Source: Escherichia sp. E1V33 (GTDB lineage Bacteria; Pseudomonadota; Gammaproteobacteria; Enterobacterales; Enterobacteriaceae). From it: DNA of 64,000 nt. The stretch spans positions 59,101 to 123,100 of the forward strand of contig NZ_RHJI01000003.1 in the NCBI RefSeq assembly GCF_004211955.1, in the 5' to 3' direction. Shown one piece after another: positions 19,930-29,717 of the stretch; position 1 is the first letter of the stretch; each line of letters starts with the position of its first letter. A program made the position numbers and the translations under genes. Below the pieces are notes generated by a model. The model did not search any database, had not been told where the DNA came from, and saw only the letters and a program-made list of their open reading frames with translations.

Positions 19930-21210
19930 CTAAAAATGACCGAGGGGGAACAAGGCCGGAATTTGCGATAAAAGATACAATATCAGCCCAATACAACCGC
20001 CGACCAGCGTACCGTTAACGCGGATAAACTGGAGATCTTTGCCGATATTTAACTCGATTTGCCGCGACATATCCCGCGCATCCCAGCTTTTTACCGTATC
20101 GCTAATGTGGCGGGTCAGGAATGCTGAAAACTCTGGCGCGACGCGGTGCGCGGCCTGTTCCAGATGACCATTTAACGAGGCGCGCAGGGCATCATCGGCA
20201 ATTAACGTCTCGCCAAACCACTGTCCCGCCCGCGCGATGCGTTCCTTCACCCGAGAATCGTCGCTGTTGATATCCGCTTTCAACCACTCCCGCAAATCTC
20301 CCCACAACTCACCAAGATAGCGGTTAAAAGCTTCATCTTCTTTCAGATAACTTTTCACGGCATCGGCCCGCGCCGCCATTTCCGGATCGTTTTTCAACTT
20401 GTCGATCAGGGCAAAAGTGGCGCGATCAAACGCATGGCGGATCTGATGCGCGCGATCGCGACTGATATCATCAAGCAAAGAATTCACCGCGTCAGAAACC
20501 AACTCCGCGCTATGTTCGCCCAGCCATTCAGTGGGCAAAATTTTGGCTTTCAGTGGATGCTCGCTCTCCAGCCAGCGAACAATTTGCTGGGCGATAAACT
20601 TGCGCGATTTATCGCGCTGGAGAAGGGCGATCAACTGTGCGATCAGCGTATCCAGCAGCACCTGATGACGATCGTTTTTGGTCATACTCTCCAGCATCAA
20701 CGCACTGGTGCCGGAAAGATCCACTTTATCTATCGCCTTATGCACTGCGCGCTTAAGCAGGCGCTGAATACGCGCATCATCAGTTAATTCGAGAAAACCG
20801 CTCATGATCTGCAACAGATGCTGACCCACGCGGCGGGCGTTTTCTGGCTGACTAAACCAGTTGCCAATCAACAACGCCGGTTCGTGACGTCGAATCAATG
20901 CCACCAGCGACTGAGTATCGAGAAATTTTTCCTGCACGAACTGACCGAGATTTTCGCCAATCCGGTCTTTATTACGCGGGATAATCGCTGTATGACGAGA
21001 AATAATCGGTATCGGCACGCGGCGAAACAGAGCCACCACCGCAAACCAATCCGCCAACGCACCGACCATCGCCGCTTCGGCAATCGCCTTCACGCCACTC
21101 ACCCAAAAATTGGGCGGCAAAAACAGCGTAACGACAAAGGTAGCGGCGGCGATAAGTAGCAAAGAGAGCGCCAACATTTTGGCGCGTCTGAGTTCAATGA
21201 GTTTATTCAT
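19930..21210 (-). CDS. yjiN: DUF445 membrane protein YjiN
   Basis: From [16 protein letters not shown], a 426-residue DUF445 protein with an N-terminal hydrophobic hairpin (about 10-65), a long helical cytoplasmic or periplasmic region and a final hydrophobic segment ([20 protein letters not shown]). The frame runs 72 codons upstream, but that part overlaps the next gene's promoter and has unlike composition, so the ATG at 21210 is chosen. The K-12 protein has been linked to zinc-related phenotypes; exact role unknown. Confidence 0.92.
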   Translation of the reverse strand: MNKLIELRRAKMLALSLLLIAAATFVVTLFLPPNFWVSGVKAIAEAAMVGALADWFAVVALFRRVPIPIISRHTAIIPRNKDRIGENLGQFVQEKFLDTQSLVALIRRHEPALLIGNWFSQPENARRVGQHLLQIMSGFLELTDDARIQRLLKRAVHKAIDKVDLSGTSALMLESMTKNDRHQVLLDTLIAQLIALLQRDKSRKFIAQQIVRWLESEHPLKAKILPTEWLGEHSAELVSDAVNSLLDDISRDRAHQIRHAFDRATFALIDKLKNDPEMAARADAVKSYLKEDEAFNRYLGELWGDLREWLKADINSDDSRVKERIARAGQWFGETLIADDALRASLNGHLEQAAHRVAPEFSAFLTRHISDTVKSWDARDMSRQIELNIGKDLQFIRVNGTLVGGCIGLILYLLSQIPALFPLGHF

Positions 21211-21396
21211 AATGTTAAGAATAGAGCCTGGCGGTAAGAAAACGCAAAAAGCGAGATATCTTCCATAAAAATGTATCGCTTGCAGAGGAATAAAAATAGC
21301 CTGGAAAGCGCCTCGGGGAACGGGAAATTGCCGGGTGAGAATGGCTTTGTTAGTCGCTAAAGTCGGGCCATCTTTTTCAACAGGTGATGGATCGCC

Positions 21397-22317
21397 ATGA
21401 CAAACTTCACGACCAGCACGCCGCATGATTCATTATTTAAAACCTTTCTCACGCACCCTGACACTGCGCGGGATTTTATGGAGATCCACTTACCCAAAGA
21501 TTTACGTGAACTGTGCGATCTCGACACCTTAAAACTGGAATCCGCCAGCTTTGTCGATGAAAAATTGCGGGCGCTACATTCCGATATTCTGTGGTCGGTA
21601 AAGACCCGCGAAGGTGATGGCTATATTTATGTGGTGATTGAACATCAGAGCCGTGAGGATATTCATATGGCCTTTCGCCTGATGCGCTATTCCATGGCGG
21701 TGATGCAGCGCCATATAGAGCATGATAAACGCCAACCGCTACCGCTGGTCATCCCGATGCTGTTTTATCACGGTAGCCGTAGTCCTTATCCCTGGTCCCT
21801 GTGCTGGTTGGACGAATTTGCCGACCCGACTACTGCACGGAAGCTTTATAACGCCGCGTTCCCGCTAGTGGATATCACTGTCGTGCCGGACGACGAGATT
21901 GTGCAGCATCGCAGAGTCGCCCTGTTGGAGTTGATCCAAAAGCATATTCGCCAGCGCGATCTGATGGGGCTTATCGACCAACTGGTAGTATTACTGGTTA
22001 CAGAGTGTGCTAATGACAGCCAGATAACTGCGCTGTTAAATTACATTTTACTGACTGGCGATGAAGCGCGTTTTAAGAAGTTTATCAGTGAACTTACCAG
22101 GCGAATGCCACACCACAGGGAGCGAATAATGACAATTGCAGAGCGAATTCATAATGATGGATATATAAAAGGGGAACAGCGCATTCTTCGATTGTTTTTG
22201 CAGAATGGGGTAGATCCTGAATGGATACAAAAGATTACCGGACTTTCGGCAGAGCAAATACAGGCATTAGAGCAGCCCTTGCCTGACCGTGAGCACGATT
22301 CATGGCTCGAGTACTAA
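21397..22317 (+). CDS. rpnD: Rpn-family recombination-promoting nuclease
   Basis: A 306-residue PD-(D/E)XK-fold protein of the former 'transposase_31' family: [19 protein letters not shown] at the start, then SDILWSVK...[10 protein letters not shown] carrying the D and E-x-Q of the nuclease site. Rpn proteins cut DNA and raise recA-independent recombination. The C-terminal tail carries repeats resembling those of the short RpnS forms ([20 protein letters not shown]). K-12 has a damaged copy at this locus, whereas this one is full length. The K-12 gene mdtM, expected between yjiN and this gene, is missing. Confidence 0.88.
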   Translation: MTNFTTSTPHDSLFKTFLTHPDTARDFMEIHLPKDLRELCDLDTLKLESASFVDEKLRALHSDILWSVKTREGDGYIYVVIEHQSREDIHMAFRLMRYSMAVMQRHIEHDKRQPLPLVIPMLFYHGSRSPYPWSLCWLDEFADPTTARKLYNAAFPLVDITVVPDDEIVQHRRVALLELIQKHIRQRDLMGLIDQLVVLLVTECANDSQITALLNYILLTGDEARFKKFISELTRRMPHHRERIMTIAERIHNDGYIKGEQRILRLFLQNGVDPEWIQKITGLSAEQIQALEQPLPDREHDSWLEY

Positions 22318-22343
22318 TCAGAGACTGATGACAAACGCAAAGC

Positions 22344-22443
22344 TGCCTGATGCGCTACGCTTATCAGGTCTACATAACCCATTAAATATATTGAACTTTT
22401 AATATTTTGTAGACCTGGTAAGGCGTTCACATGGCATCCGGCA
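22344..22443. repeat. BIME-like paired REP sequences after rpnD
   Basis: Two REP-like halves face each other, joined by a symmetric AT-rich spacer. The inner arms AGGTCTACA (22366-22374) and TGTAGACCT (22408-22416) are perfect inverted repeats. The element lies between the convergent rpnD and yjiR genes and may act as a terminator. Confidence 0.75.
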
Positions 22444-22558
22444 TGAACGAAGCGCACTTTACTAAGCCATGCCGGAACGTGGCTATGATCCTGCAAAGAT
22501 AAAACGAGTCACAGGCGATTCGTGAGAGGAAATCAGGGGCCTCGCCACTAATTCGAAT

Positions 22559-23971
22559 TCATTCCATTGCCTGATACACGGCCTCGCCAATTTGCTTCAG
22601 CGCTTCGCGATAAGTTTCGCTGAGTGGCAAAGCACAGTTGATGCGCAGGCAGTTACGGTATTTGCCGGAAGCTGAGAAAATCGAGCCTGCCGCCACCTGG
22701 ATTTTCATGCGGTATAGCTGCCGCGCGACGCAGACCATATCGACCTGTTCAGGCAATTCGATCCACAGTAAAAATCCGCCTTTCGGGCGCGTAATACAGA
22801 TTTCGCAGGGAAAATATTCCCGTATCCAGCAGGTATAAAGCGCCAAATTGCGCTGATAGATCTGCCGCATCCGCCGGATATGGCGATGATAGTGACCTTC
22901 CAGCACAAACGTTGCCGCCGCCATTTGCGTGGACGGTACATTAAAGCTGCTGGTGGCGTATTTCATATGCAGCAGTTTATCGTGATAACGCCCCGGTGCG
23001 ACCCAACCCACGCGCAGGCCGGGCGCAATGCTTTTACTGAACGAACTGCACAGCAGCACTCGCCCGTCGATATCCCAGGAATGAATGGTCCGCGGGCGCG
23101 GATACTCCGTTGCCAACTCGCCGTAGACATCATCTTCAAAAATCACAATATCATGACGCTGGGCGAGAGAGAGAACGGCCCGTTTGCGCGCGTCCGGCAT
23201 AATAAATCCCAGCGGATTATTACAGTTTGGCACCAGAATGATGCCTTTAATCGGCCACTGTTCCAGCGCCAGTTCCAGCGCTTCAACGCTGATGCCTGTT
23301 TCTGGATCGGTTGGGATTTCAATCACTTTCACGCCCATGCCGCGCAGCATCTGCATCGAACCGTAATAACAGGGAGATTCGACCGCGACAATATCGCCCG
23401 GTTTACACACCGCCATTAACGCCAGCGACATCGAGTTATGGCAGCCGCTGGTGATGATGATGTCATCGGCGGTGACCACCGAGCCGCTGTCGAGCATCAG
23501 GCGGGCAATCTGCTCTCGCAACACTCGCTGACCGGCTAACAAGTCATAACCGAGAACGGTTTGCAGATTATGCTGCACCACCCGGCTTAGCTCACGCCAG
23601 AGTGGTTTCAGGCTGGGCGTTTCGACATCCGGCGTGCTTTTGCTTAACGGAACAATGGAACTGTCGCTATGCGCCTCCAGCATATCCAGTACCTGATCCC
23701 ACTGGGTAATTTCCACCGGGCGCTGCACCGGACGCGTCATCGGCGGCACTGGCGGCTGGGCTTTACGTTGTGCGACAAAATACCCCGAACGCGGCTGCGG
23801 AGTGATGAGCTTCATCGTCTCCAGCGTCTGATACGCCTGCTGCACGGTGCTGATGCTGACGCCGTGCTCCTGACTTAAGCTACGCACCGACGGCAATTTC
23901 TCCCCGTGACGATACAGCCCTTGCTCAATCCGCTCGGCAAGCAGAGTTGCCAGATGTTGATAACGCGTCAT
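22559..23971 (-). CDS. yjiR: MocR-type GntR/aminotransferase regulator YjiR
   Basis: A 470-residue fusion of a GntR winged helix (residues 1-75, YRHGEKLPSVRSLSQEHGVS) to a fold-I aminotransferase-like domain (about 110-470). The PLP lysine is in LLCSSFSKSIAPGLRVGW, and PNCNNPLGF and IFEDDVYGEL are further cofactor motifs. MocR proteins use PLP as an effector to control neighbouring or amino-acid genes. The divergent neighbour is yjiS, ~180 bases away. Target genes are unknown. Confidence 0.95.
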   Translation of the reverse strand: MTRYQHLATLLAERIEQGLYRHGEKLPSVRSLSQEHGVSISTVQQAYQTLETMKLITPQPRSGYFVAQRKAQPPVPPMTRPVQRPVEITQWDQVLDMLEAHSDSSIVPLSKSTPDVETPSLKPLWRELSRVVQHNLQTVLGYDLLAGQRVLREQIARLMLDSGSVVTADDIIITSGCHNSMSLALMAVCKPGDIVAVESPCYYGSMQMLRGMGVKVIEIPTDPETGISVEALELALEQWPIKGIILVPNCNNPLGFIMPDARKRAVLSLAQRHDIVIFEDDVYGELATEYPRPRTIHSWDIDGRVLLCSSFSKSIAPGLRVGWVAPGRYHDKLLHMKYATSSFNVPSTQMAAATFVLEGHYHRHIRRMRQIYQRNLALYTCWIREYFPCEICITRPKGGFLLWIELPEQVDMVCVARQLYRMKIQVAAGSIFSASGKYRNCLRINCALPLSETYREALKQIGEAVYQAME

Positions 23972-24147
23972 GCTGTATTCCTTATTTGGACCATACAGAA
24001 AGAAAAACCGGTACAGATGAGGCTAAAAAACCGGATGCAGATGCTGTTTTAACCTGTCTGTATGTTAAATAAAAGTAATATTTGCATCTGTATTGTGAAC
24101 TGCCAGAAGGCGGATGATGAAGCCTCTGAAAGATGAGGAGGCAGTCG

Positions 24148-24312
24148 ATGGAATTTCATGAAAACAAAGCTAAAGCGCCGTTTATTGGTTTCGTACAACT
24201 CTGGCAGGCGGTGAGGAGCTGGTGGCTGAAAAAGCAGACCTGGCGGGTGTTACAGCAAATGAGTGATGAGCGGTTGAGGGATATTGGGTTACGCAGGGAG
24301 GATGTGGAGTGA
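24148..24312 (+). CDS. yjiS: DUF1127 small protein YjiS
   Basis: A 54-codon gene starting MEFHENKAKAPFIGFVQLWQ, with GAGGAGG eight bases before its ATG. The C-terminal half, VLQQMSDERLRDIGLRREDV, is the DUF1127 motif (L-x-x-L-D-x-x-L-x-D-I-G-L). DUF1127 proteins are small arginine-rich proteins, some of which bind RNA or affect phosphate and carbon metabolism. It is divergent from yjiR. Confidence 0.9.
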   Translation: MEFHENKAKAPFIGFVQLWQAVRSWWLKKQTWRVLQQMSDERLRDIGLRREDVE

Positions 24313-24408
24313 GGGGGCAGTTCGTCGCGGATAAACCGGATTTCGCTATAACCTTCACAAGGAAGTGGTTATTATTGCGTCATTATTGCTTCACGGAAGG
24401 ACGCCAGG

Positions 24409-26502
24409 ATGAAAGCCACAGAAGCTCGCCTACTCGATTTTTTAAAACGTTCGCAGCAGTTTGTTATTCCCATTTATCAACGGACTTATTCATGGACAGA
24501 ACAACAATGTCGGCAACTTTGGGACGACATCATTCGTGCAGGAAAGCGTGACGATATATCAGCGCATTTTATCGGTTCGGTTGTTTATATAGAGCAGGGA
24601 TTGTATCAGGTTTCTGGTATTTCTCCGTTGCTGGTCATTGATGGTCAGCAGCGGCTGACGACCGCAATGTTGCTGATTGAGGCTTTATCGCGCCATCTTG
24701 GCGAAGACGAAGTTTTTGATGGCTTTTCGGCAATGAAATTGCGTAATTATTATTTGCTCAATCCTTATGAGTCCGGCGAGAAAGGTTTTAAATTACTGCT
24801 GACCGAGACTGATAAAGACAGTTTACTGGCGTTAATAAAACAAAGACCAATGCCAGAAAACTATTCCCATCGAATAATGGAAAACTTTACTTTCTTTGAT
24901 GAACAAATTGCCAAACTCGGTGATGACTTGATCCCCTTATGTCGTGGGTTAGCAAAGTTATTAATTGTCGATGTGGCGCTTAATCGTGGTCAGGATAATC
25001 CGCAACTGATTTTTGAAAGTATGAACTCCACCGGTAAGGCGTTAAGTCAGGCCGATCTGGTGCGCAATTTTATTCTGATGGGCCTCGAACCAGAGCATCA
25101 AACCCGGTTGTATGAAGATCACTGGCGTCCAATGGAAGTCGCTTTTGGTCAGCAAGGTTACAGCGAATATTTTGACAGTTTTATGCGTCATTATCTGACG
25201 GTAAAAACGGGGGAGATCCCTCGGACAGATGAAGTCTATGAGGCATTTAAACTCCATGCCCGCAGCCAGCGTGTTGCTGAAAAAGGCGTAGATCGGCTGG
25301 TTGAAGATATTCATATCTACGCGGAGTATTACTGTGCAATGGCATTGGGAAAAGAAAGTGACAAATCGCTTGCTACGGCTTTTCAGGATTTGCGCGAGTT
25401 AAAGGTCGATGTGGCGTATCCTTTCTTACTGGCGCTTTATCATGATTATAAAAATGGCGTTTTGTCTCACGAAGATTTCCTGAGCATAATTCGTTTAATT
25501 GAATCTTATGTTTTCCGCCGTGCAGTATGTGCGATTCCGACAAATTCTCTTAACAAGACGTTTGCTACTTTTTATAAGGTCATTAATAAAGAAAAATATC
25601 TGGAAAGTATTCAGGTACATTTTTTGAATCTACCTTCATATCGTCGTTTCCCCAACGATGATGAATTTAAACGGGAATTAAAAGTTCGCGATCTCTATAA
25701 CTTCCGTAGTCGCAGCTACTGGTTACGACGACTGGAAAACGATAAACGCAGAGAGCGCGTGGAAGAGTTTACGATTGAACATATTATGCCGCAGAACGAA
25801 AATTTGTCGGCTAAATGGCGCGAAGAGCTGGGAAGCGACTGGCAACGCATTCATAAAGAACTGTTGCATACGTTGGGGAATCTCACTTTAACGCGCTATA
25901 ACTCCCGTTACAGTGACAGACCTTTCGCAGAAAAACGCGATATTGAAGACGGCTTTAAGCATAGCCCGCTCTATTTGAATATCGGTCTTGGACAGTGCGA
26001 AAAATGGGATGAAGCTGCCATTCACGCCCGAGCCGATCGTCTGGCCGATCTCGCGGTTCAGGTCTGGCAAGCGCTTTCTCTTCCTGAAGAGGTTTTAGCT
26101 GTTTATCGGGGACAGCCTGAGAACAAAACCAGTTACAGCCTGAGTGATTATCCTTTTCTTGCTGATGGTTCGCATAGCCGGGTGTTATTCGATCATCTTC
26201 GCGATGAAATTATGCGCCTGGACGCAGGGATCACGCAGGAAGTATTGAAGCTATATATTGCGTTTAAAGCGGAAACGAATTTTGTTGATGTTGTGCCGCA
26301 AAAAAGCCGACTGCGATTGTCGCTTAATATGCAGTTTCATGAACTGGTCGATCCGAAAGGTATTGCCAAAGATGTGACAAATGTTGGGCGCTGGGGTAAT
26401 GGTGATGTGGAAATTGGTTTCAGTGACCTCGCACAACTTCCTTACATTATGGGATTAATTCGTCAGGCATTTGAAAAACAGATGGAGAGCGCCTTGGTAT
26501 AA
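24409..26502 (+). CDS. DUF262/DUF1524 GmrSD-like endonuclease with DUF5655 tail
   Basis: A 697-residue protein. The DUF262 (ParB-like NTPase/nuclease) domain carries IPIYQRTYSW at residues 20-29 and VIDGQQRLTT at 77-86. The DUF1524 HNH-like domain carries EHIMPQN near residue 458 and LGNLTLTRYNSRYSDRPF near 490. The end (about 585-690) has the look of a DUF5655 domain. DUF262-DUF1524 proteins include the GmrSD and BrxU type IV restriction enzymes that cut modified phage DNA. It sits where K-12 carries mcrBC/hsd/mrr, so a defence role is likely. No partner methylase is present, consistent with type IV. Confidence 0.85.
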   Translation: MKATEARLLDFLKRSQQFVIPIYQRTYSWTEQQCRQLWDDIIRAGKRDDISAHFIGSVVYIEQGLYQVSGISPLLVIDGQQRLTTAMLLIEALSRHLGEDEVFDGFSAMKLRNYYLLNPYESGEKGFKLLLTETDKDSLLALIKQRPMPENYSHRIMENFTFFDEQIAKLGDDLIPLCRGLAKLLIVDVALNRGQDNPQLIFESMNSTGKALSQADLVRNFILMGLEPEHQTRLYEDHWRPMEVAFGQQGYSEYFDSFMRHYLTVKTGEIPRTDEVYEAFKLHARSQRVAEKGVDRLVEDIHIYAEYYCAMALGKESDKSLATAFQDLRELKVDVAYPFLLALYHDYKNGVLSHEDFLSIIRLIESYVFRRAVCAIPTNSLNKTFATFYKVINKEKYLESIQVHFLNLPSYRRFPNDDEFKRELKVRDLYNFRSRSYWLRRLENDKRRERVEEFTIEHIMPQNENLSAKWREELGSDWQRIHKELLHTLGNLTLTRYNSRYSDRPFAEKRDIEDGFKHSPLYLNIGLGQCEKWDEAAIHARADRLADLAVQVWQALSLPEEVLAVYRGQPENKTSYSLSDYPFLADGSHSRVLFDHLRDEIMRLDAGITQEVLKLYIAFKAETNFVDVVPQKSRLRLSLNMQFHELVDPKGIAKDVTNVGRWGNGDVEIGFSDLAQLPYIMGLIRQAFEKQMESALV

Positions 26503-26515
26503 CGCGGCGAATAAT

Positions 26516-26541
26516 ACCCGGTAGCACTGGCGCTACCGGGT
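26516..26541. terminator. Bidirectional terminator-like hairpin
   Basis: ACCCGGTAGC and GCTACCGGGT form a perfect 10-bp stem with an ACTGGC loop, between the stops of the GmrSD-like gene and the opposed symE. Confidence 0.7.
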
Positions 26542-26548
26542 CAATGTA

Positions 26549-26890
26549 TCAGGCGACTTTCTGTTTACCCGCAATCACCCCAATAAATTCCCGCACCTGC
26601 TTTTGTTTACGCGCCGACAGTTTGCACACCTGGCGTAGTGACTGCATCAGTTCGCTCTCTTCGGCGGCGGCGGGTTGGGCGGTGAGGACAATACAGCCTT
26701 CCATCACTTTGACATCTACCGCCGTGCCAGTGGCAAAACCGGCGGCTTCCAGCCACTGACCTTTCAGGGTGATGGCGGGAATACGGCTGTAATCCGGGTA
26801 GCGGCTCGCATAACTCACGGTTAATTGACGGTTATTTGCCGGGGAGACTTCTGCTTCGAACGGTTGTGCAATAGAATGCGTGTCAGTCAT
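26549..26890 (-). CDS. symE: SymE toxin-like endoribonuclease, SOS-induced
   Basis: A 113-residue protein matching E. coli Sym[21 protein letters not shown] and [12 protein letters not shown] match the AbrB/MazE-like fold that gave rise to this toxin. In K-12, SymE condenses the nucleoid or cleaves RNA when overproduced. It is repressed by LexA, by the antisense RNA SymR and by Lon proteolysis. Here the antisense gene and a LexA-box candidate are both preserved just upstream. The usual partner hsdSMR block next to it is reduced to a remnant. Confidence 0.94.
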   Translation of the reverse strand: MTDTHSIAQPFEAEVSPANNRQLTVSYASRYPDYSRIPAITLKGQWLEAAGFATGTAVDVKVMEGCIVLTAQPAAAEESELMQSLRQVCKLSARKQKQVREFIGVIAGKQKVA

Positions 26891-26962
26891 GATTACTATT
26901 CCTTAGAAATAGGGATTGTGATTAGCGGTGCGGGTGTGTTGGCGCACATCCGCACCGCGCTA
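26888..26962 (+). ncRNA. symR: SymR antisense RNA to symE
   Basis: Opposite the symE start and leader. It ends in a strong hairpin with arms GCGGTGCGGGTGTG (26925-26938) and CGCACATCCGCACCGC (26943-26958), then CTAAA. In K-12, SymR is a ~77-nucleotide RNA covering the symE ribosome site and start codon. The ends given here are approximate. Confidence 0.7.
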
Positions 26963-26967
26963 AATAC

Positions 26968-26983
26968 CTGGATATATCATCAG
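26968..26983. promoter_or_regulatory. LexA box upstream of symE
   Basis: CTGGATATATCATCAG fits the CTG-N10-CAG LexA consensus with an AT-rich spacer, 78 bases upstream of the symE start. This agrees with SOS control of symE in K-12. Confidence 0.7.
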
Positions 26984-27104
26984 TAAATACAGGGGAAGTC
27001 CAGCTAAAAATAGAAAATAATAAAAGCGTTATTGGAAAGATTTGGAAGAAAAATTAACATTAATTCACAATGGCCGGATAACAAAGTGTATCCAGCCTTC
27101 ATAA

Positions 27105-27323
27105 TTAATTTAAAGCACTCATATGATGTTCTTTAAAATTCTCTGCCTGTGCCAGCACACCCATATAAACATCATCATTCGCTACTGGCGGGAACTTATG
27201 CTTGTGTAGAAGCAGAATAAGTTCAACTTTCAGTTTCGCTTTAATATCATCGCGTTTACTCCAGTCAGGATATTTCGATGTGTTGTCAACCACGCTTTTC
27301 ATCTCTTTTTCCAGTAATTATTT
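27105..27323 (-). pseudogene. C-terminal remnant of type I restriction subunit HsdR
   Basis: A short frame reads LLEKEMKSVVDNTSKYPDWS, then KRDDIKAKLKVELILLLHKH and KFPPVANDDVYMG to a stop at 27105. This is the last ~70 residues of type I HsdR proteins (PDWSKRDDIKAKLKVELILLL). The frame is closed upstream by a stop near 27326, so nothing of the motor or nuclease domains remains. hsdM and hsdS are also absent. It marks deletion of an hsd locus beside symE. It is unlikely to be a functional small protein. Confidence 0.8.
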
Positions 27324-27492
27324 GTAATAACTGAATCTTCGTTGCCGGAAGTTTGATCTTGTTAATTCCAGCGGCTAAAACGCTGGAATTTAACAGCAAA
27401 ATGGTACGCTTTTATCACCGCAAAGAGGCGAGGGAGATGATGGTGTTTTTGGTGGCGGCTATCATGCGTGACTAATATCTTAGATATGCATT

Positions 27493-27526
27493 CATAACGC
27501 CCGGTACAGCGTTACCGGGCGTTATG
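27493..27526. terminator. Strong hairpin downstream of the NERD-helicase gene
   Basis: CATAACGCCCGGTA and TACCGGGCGTTATG form a perfect 14-bp stem with a CAGCGT loop, 18 bases beyond the stop of the minus-strand gene at 27544. Confidence 0.65.
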
Positions 27527-27543
27527 GAGATAATTTATCATTT

Positions 27544-29394
27544 TTACATATATTGTGGGCTTTGCTTATAGGTTCTTAGTAGATGCTCATTTAACGCACC
27601 TTCACCGTGCAAGGTTACCAAGAGATTGCAACGTGCTCGGGTAAAACCTACATAGAGTCTCTTTATATCCTCACTCAAATCATCACTATTATCCCGTGTT
27701 CTCGCTGCATCAATAATGACAACTGAGTGAAACTCAAGTCCTTTGCTGCTGGGTAATGGCATAACAGAAATACGCTCTTGTTCTGGCGTCCAGGACTTTT
27801 TATCTGCAGAGCTTACAATAAGATTAAAGGGGATATTTTTCGATTCAAGTACAGAACTTAGAGAGTTAGAAAGGATGTGAGTTGAAGGACTAAGTATAGC
27901 AATTTCAGACCACGGAATCCCTTGTTCATTTTGCTCTGTAATCCATTTGACTGCTCTTGCTATTTCTTCGTCCTGTGTGTCGAAATGTTCAAGCTTGGGA
28001 TAATCGCCATTCATTCCTCCCGCAGCAGGTTTATGATAGGTTAAAGAACTATCGATATGGCTATTAAGATAATTAAATGCAATGCAACTGGCAAAGTGTA
28101 GAATTTGTTGTGTGTTTCTATAATTTATATTAAGAATAGTTGTGCGTCCTGTCGCTTTAATATCCACGCTGGACAGTGTAAAGTCTAATGCTTTCTTTTT
28201 TTGATAAATTGACTGAGCATCATCATAAAGGAATAGCAAATTCTCGTCCTGAGAGTCAGTCATTTTTGCCAGGATTTTTAACCATTCGGGCTTAAAATCA
28301 TGTCCTTCATCAATTAATACAGCGCTGTATTGTTCTGGTTTTATTTTTCCTGTGTTGAAACCATCAGTCAACGCTTGCTCCATATTTTCAAAAATATTAT
28401 CCCCTTCTGGAATGGTGATCTTGTTTTCTTTAATTTGTTGGAAACACCAAGCATGAAAATTATTAACCTTTATTTTCTCTTCAAAGGGATGATTGATGAA
28501 CATCGACCGAAGTTTTTTGGCTAAAGTAATATTGTAGCAAATGACAAGTATTGGCTTTTCGCTGTCATTTTTTTTCGCTAATTCCTGACAGCGATGATAG
28601 AGGATCAATGTCTTACCTGAACCTGCAACACCATGAATTATTCGGTGGCCGTCTCTCATACTTCTGGCAAGTTGTTCCTGTTGAGTATCCAGGATAGAAA
28701 TGATGGTTGGTGCATCGACACTAAATTCATCACAGTTTTTACTTCTCTTTTCCCTTTCTATTCTGACATCGGGGTATAAGTGCCATCTAATCCTGTTCAA
28801 CTGTTCTTGTGTAGCATGACATTTGAAGTCATATTTAATCAACGAATGTATTTTGGATGAAACATCCCCTTTTGACATGAATTCATTTAGTTCGTCTTTG
28901 CAGATGATAAGATCTGATGGGAAGATCCCGAGCAGCTCTTCTTGAGTAAATTTATTATTTAATGCTTCTCGTGTAATATTACTAAAGTAGACGCCATATC
29001 CATAGGGGAAAAGAAGATTGCCATTGTAACGATCTTCCTGTTGGCACAATAGGGGGTCTTTTTTTAACTGGTTTACAGCTTCGAAAGCATATCGCCTAAC
29101 TTGTTCTATCGGATTCTTTAAAGATTGAATGCCATTTTGTGTCTCATACAAAACATTAGACTTGTTGGCTTTTTTTATTTTTGTAATAAACCAATCTTTT
29201 ACCTCGAGAAAAATAATGCCTTTTTCTGGCGAAAGTATCATAAAATCTGGGTGAAGATGCTTATCACCCGTGGGAATGTCATACCAACAGCAGCACTCTT
29301 CGCCTAGTCCTCTTTCCAGAATTCTTGCCAGCCTTTTCTCTCCGGCAGTAATTTTATCGTTGCAGCTACTGATTGTTGGGATTATTGTTGCCAT
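27544..29394 (-). CDS. NERD-nuclease / UvrD-type helicase fusion
   Basis: A 616-residue protein. Residues ~15-130 form a NERD domain (HPDFMILSPEKGIIFLEVKDW: the D-E-x-K nuclease core). Helicase motif I (HGVAGSGKT) is near residue 255, motif II (LIDEGHD) near 345, motif III (YDDAQSIYQ) near 380, and INYRNT, PLPSSKGLEFHSV and YVGFTRARC follow as motifs IV-VI. Stand-alone NERD-helicases are common in defence islands. This one replaces restriction genes in the symE region. It is AT-rich (many ATA and AGA codons) against its neighbours, a sign of horizontal transfer. A phage-defence role is inferred, not shown. Confidence 0.88.
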   Translation of the reverse strand: MATIIPTISSCNDKITAGEKRLARILERGLGEECCCWYDIPTGDKHLHPDFMILSPEKGIIFLEVKDWFITKIKKANKSNVLYETQNGIQSLKNPIEQVRRYAFEAVNQLKKDPLLCQQEDRYNGNLLFPYGYGVYFSNITREALNNKFTQEELLGIFPSDLIICKDELNEFMSKGDVSSKIHSLIKYDFKCHATQEQLNRIRWHLYPDVRIEREKRSKNCDEFSVDAPTIISILDTQQEQLARSMRDGHRIIHGVAGSGKTLILYHRCQELAKKNDSEKPILVICYNITLAKKLRSMFINHPFEEKIKVNNFHAWCFQQIKENKITIPEGDNIFENMEQALTDGFNTGKIKPEQYSAVLIDEGHDFKPEWLKILAKMTDSQDENLLFLYDDAQSIYQKKKALDFTLSSVDIKATGRTTILNINYRNTQQILHFASCIAFNYLNSHIDSSLTYHKPAAGGMNGDYPKLEHFDTQDEEIARAVKWITEQNEQGIPWSEIAILSPSTHILSNSLSSVLESKNIPFNLIVSSADKKSWTPEQERISVMPLPSSKGLEFHSVVIIDAARTRDNSDDLSEDIKRLYVGFTRARCNLLVTLHGEGALNEHLLRTYKQSPQYM

Positions 29395-29717
29395 GTTAAT
29401 CTCTTGTATTCGTGTTGATTATAATTCAATTGTTATTAATTTATTTGCTGATTGTCTGGATTGGTAATAATTTTCTTTTTGGGACTGTATCAGAATGTTT
29501 GCATATTTGGAAATTAATACATCTATCACGCCCCAATAGGACGACTAGTCATATGGAAGTATGAGAGGTGGCAATGTAATTACATCTGTGTTCAGGAAAT
29601 TATGGCAGAATTATATTTTTAATTTGAATGGGCATTGGAAAGAAAATAAAATAATGAAGCGAACGGAAAATGAAAGGATTTTATCCTCGTCCGCTTCGTA
29701 TGAGTAGGTTAAGGTGA
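29395..29717. other. AT-rich gap between NERD-helicase gene and yjiA
   Basis: No gene is seen in these ~320 bases. Its left part should hold the promoter of the minus-strand NERD-helicase gene. Near 29655-29698 an imperfect inverted repeat (GAAGCGAACGG... and ...CGTCCGCTTC) lies just downstream of yjiA and may terminate it. Confidence 0.5.

Noticed and set aside
27105..27302. 65-codon frame considered as a small independent gene
   Set aside because: Its sequence is the C-terminal end of HsdR and the frame is closed just upstream, so it is a remnant.
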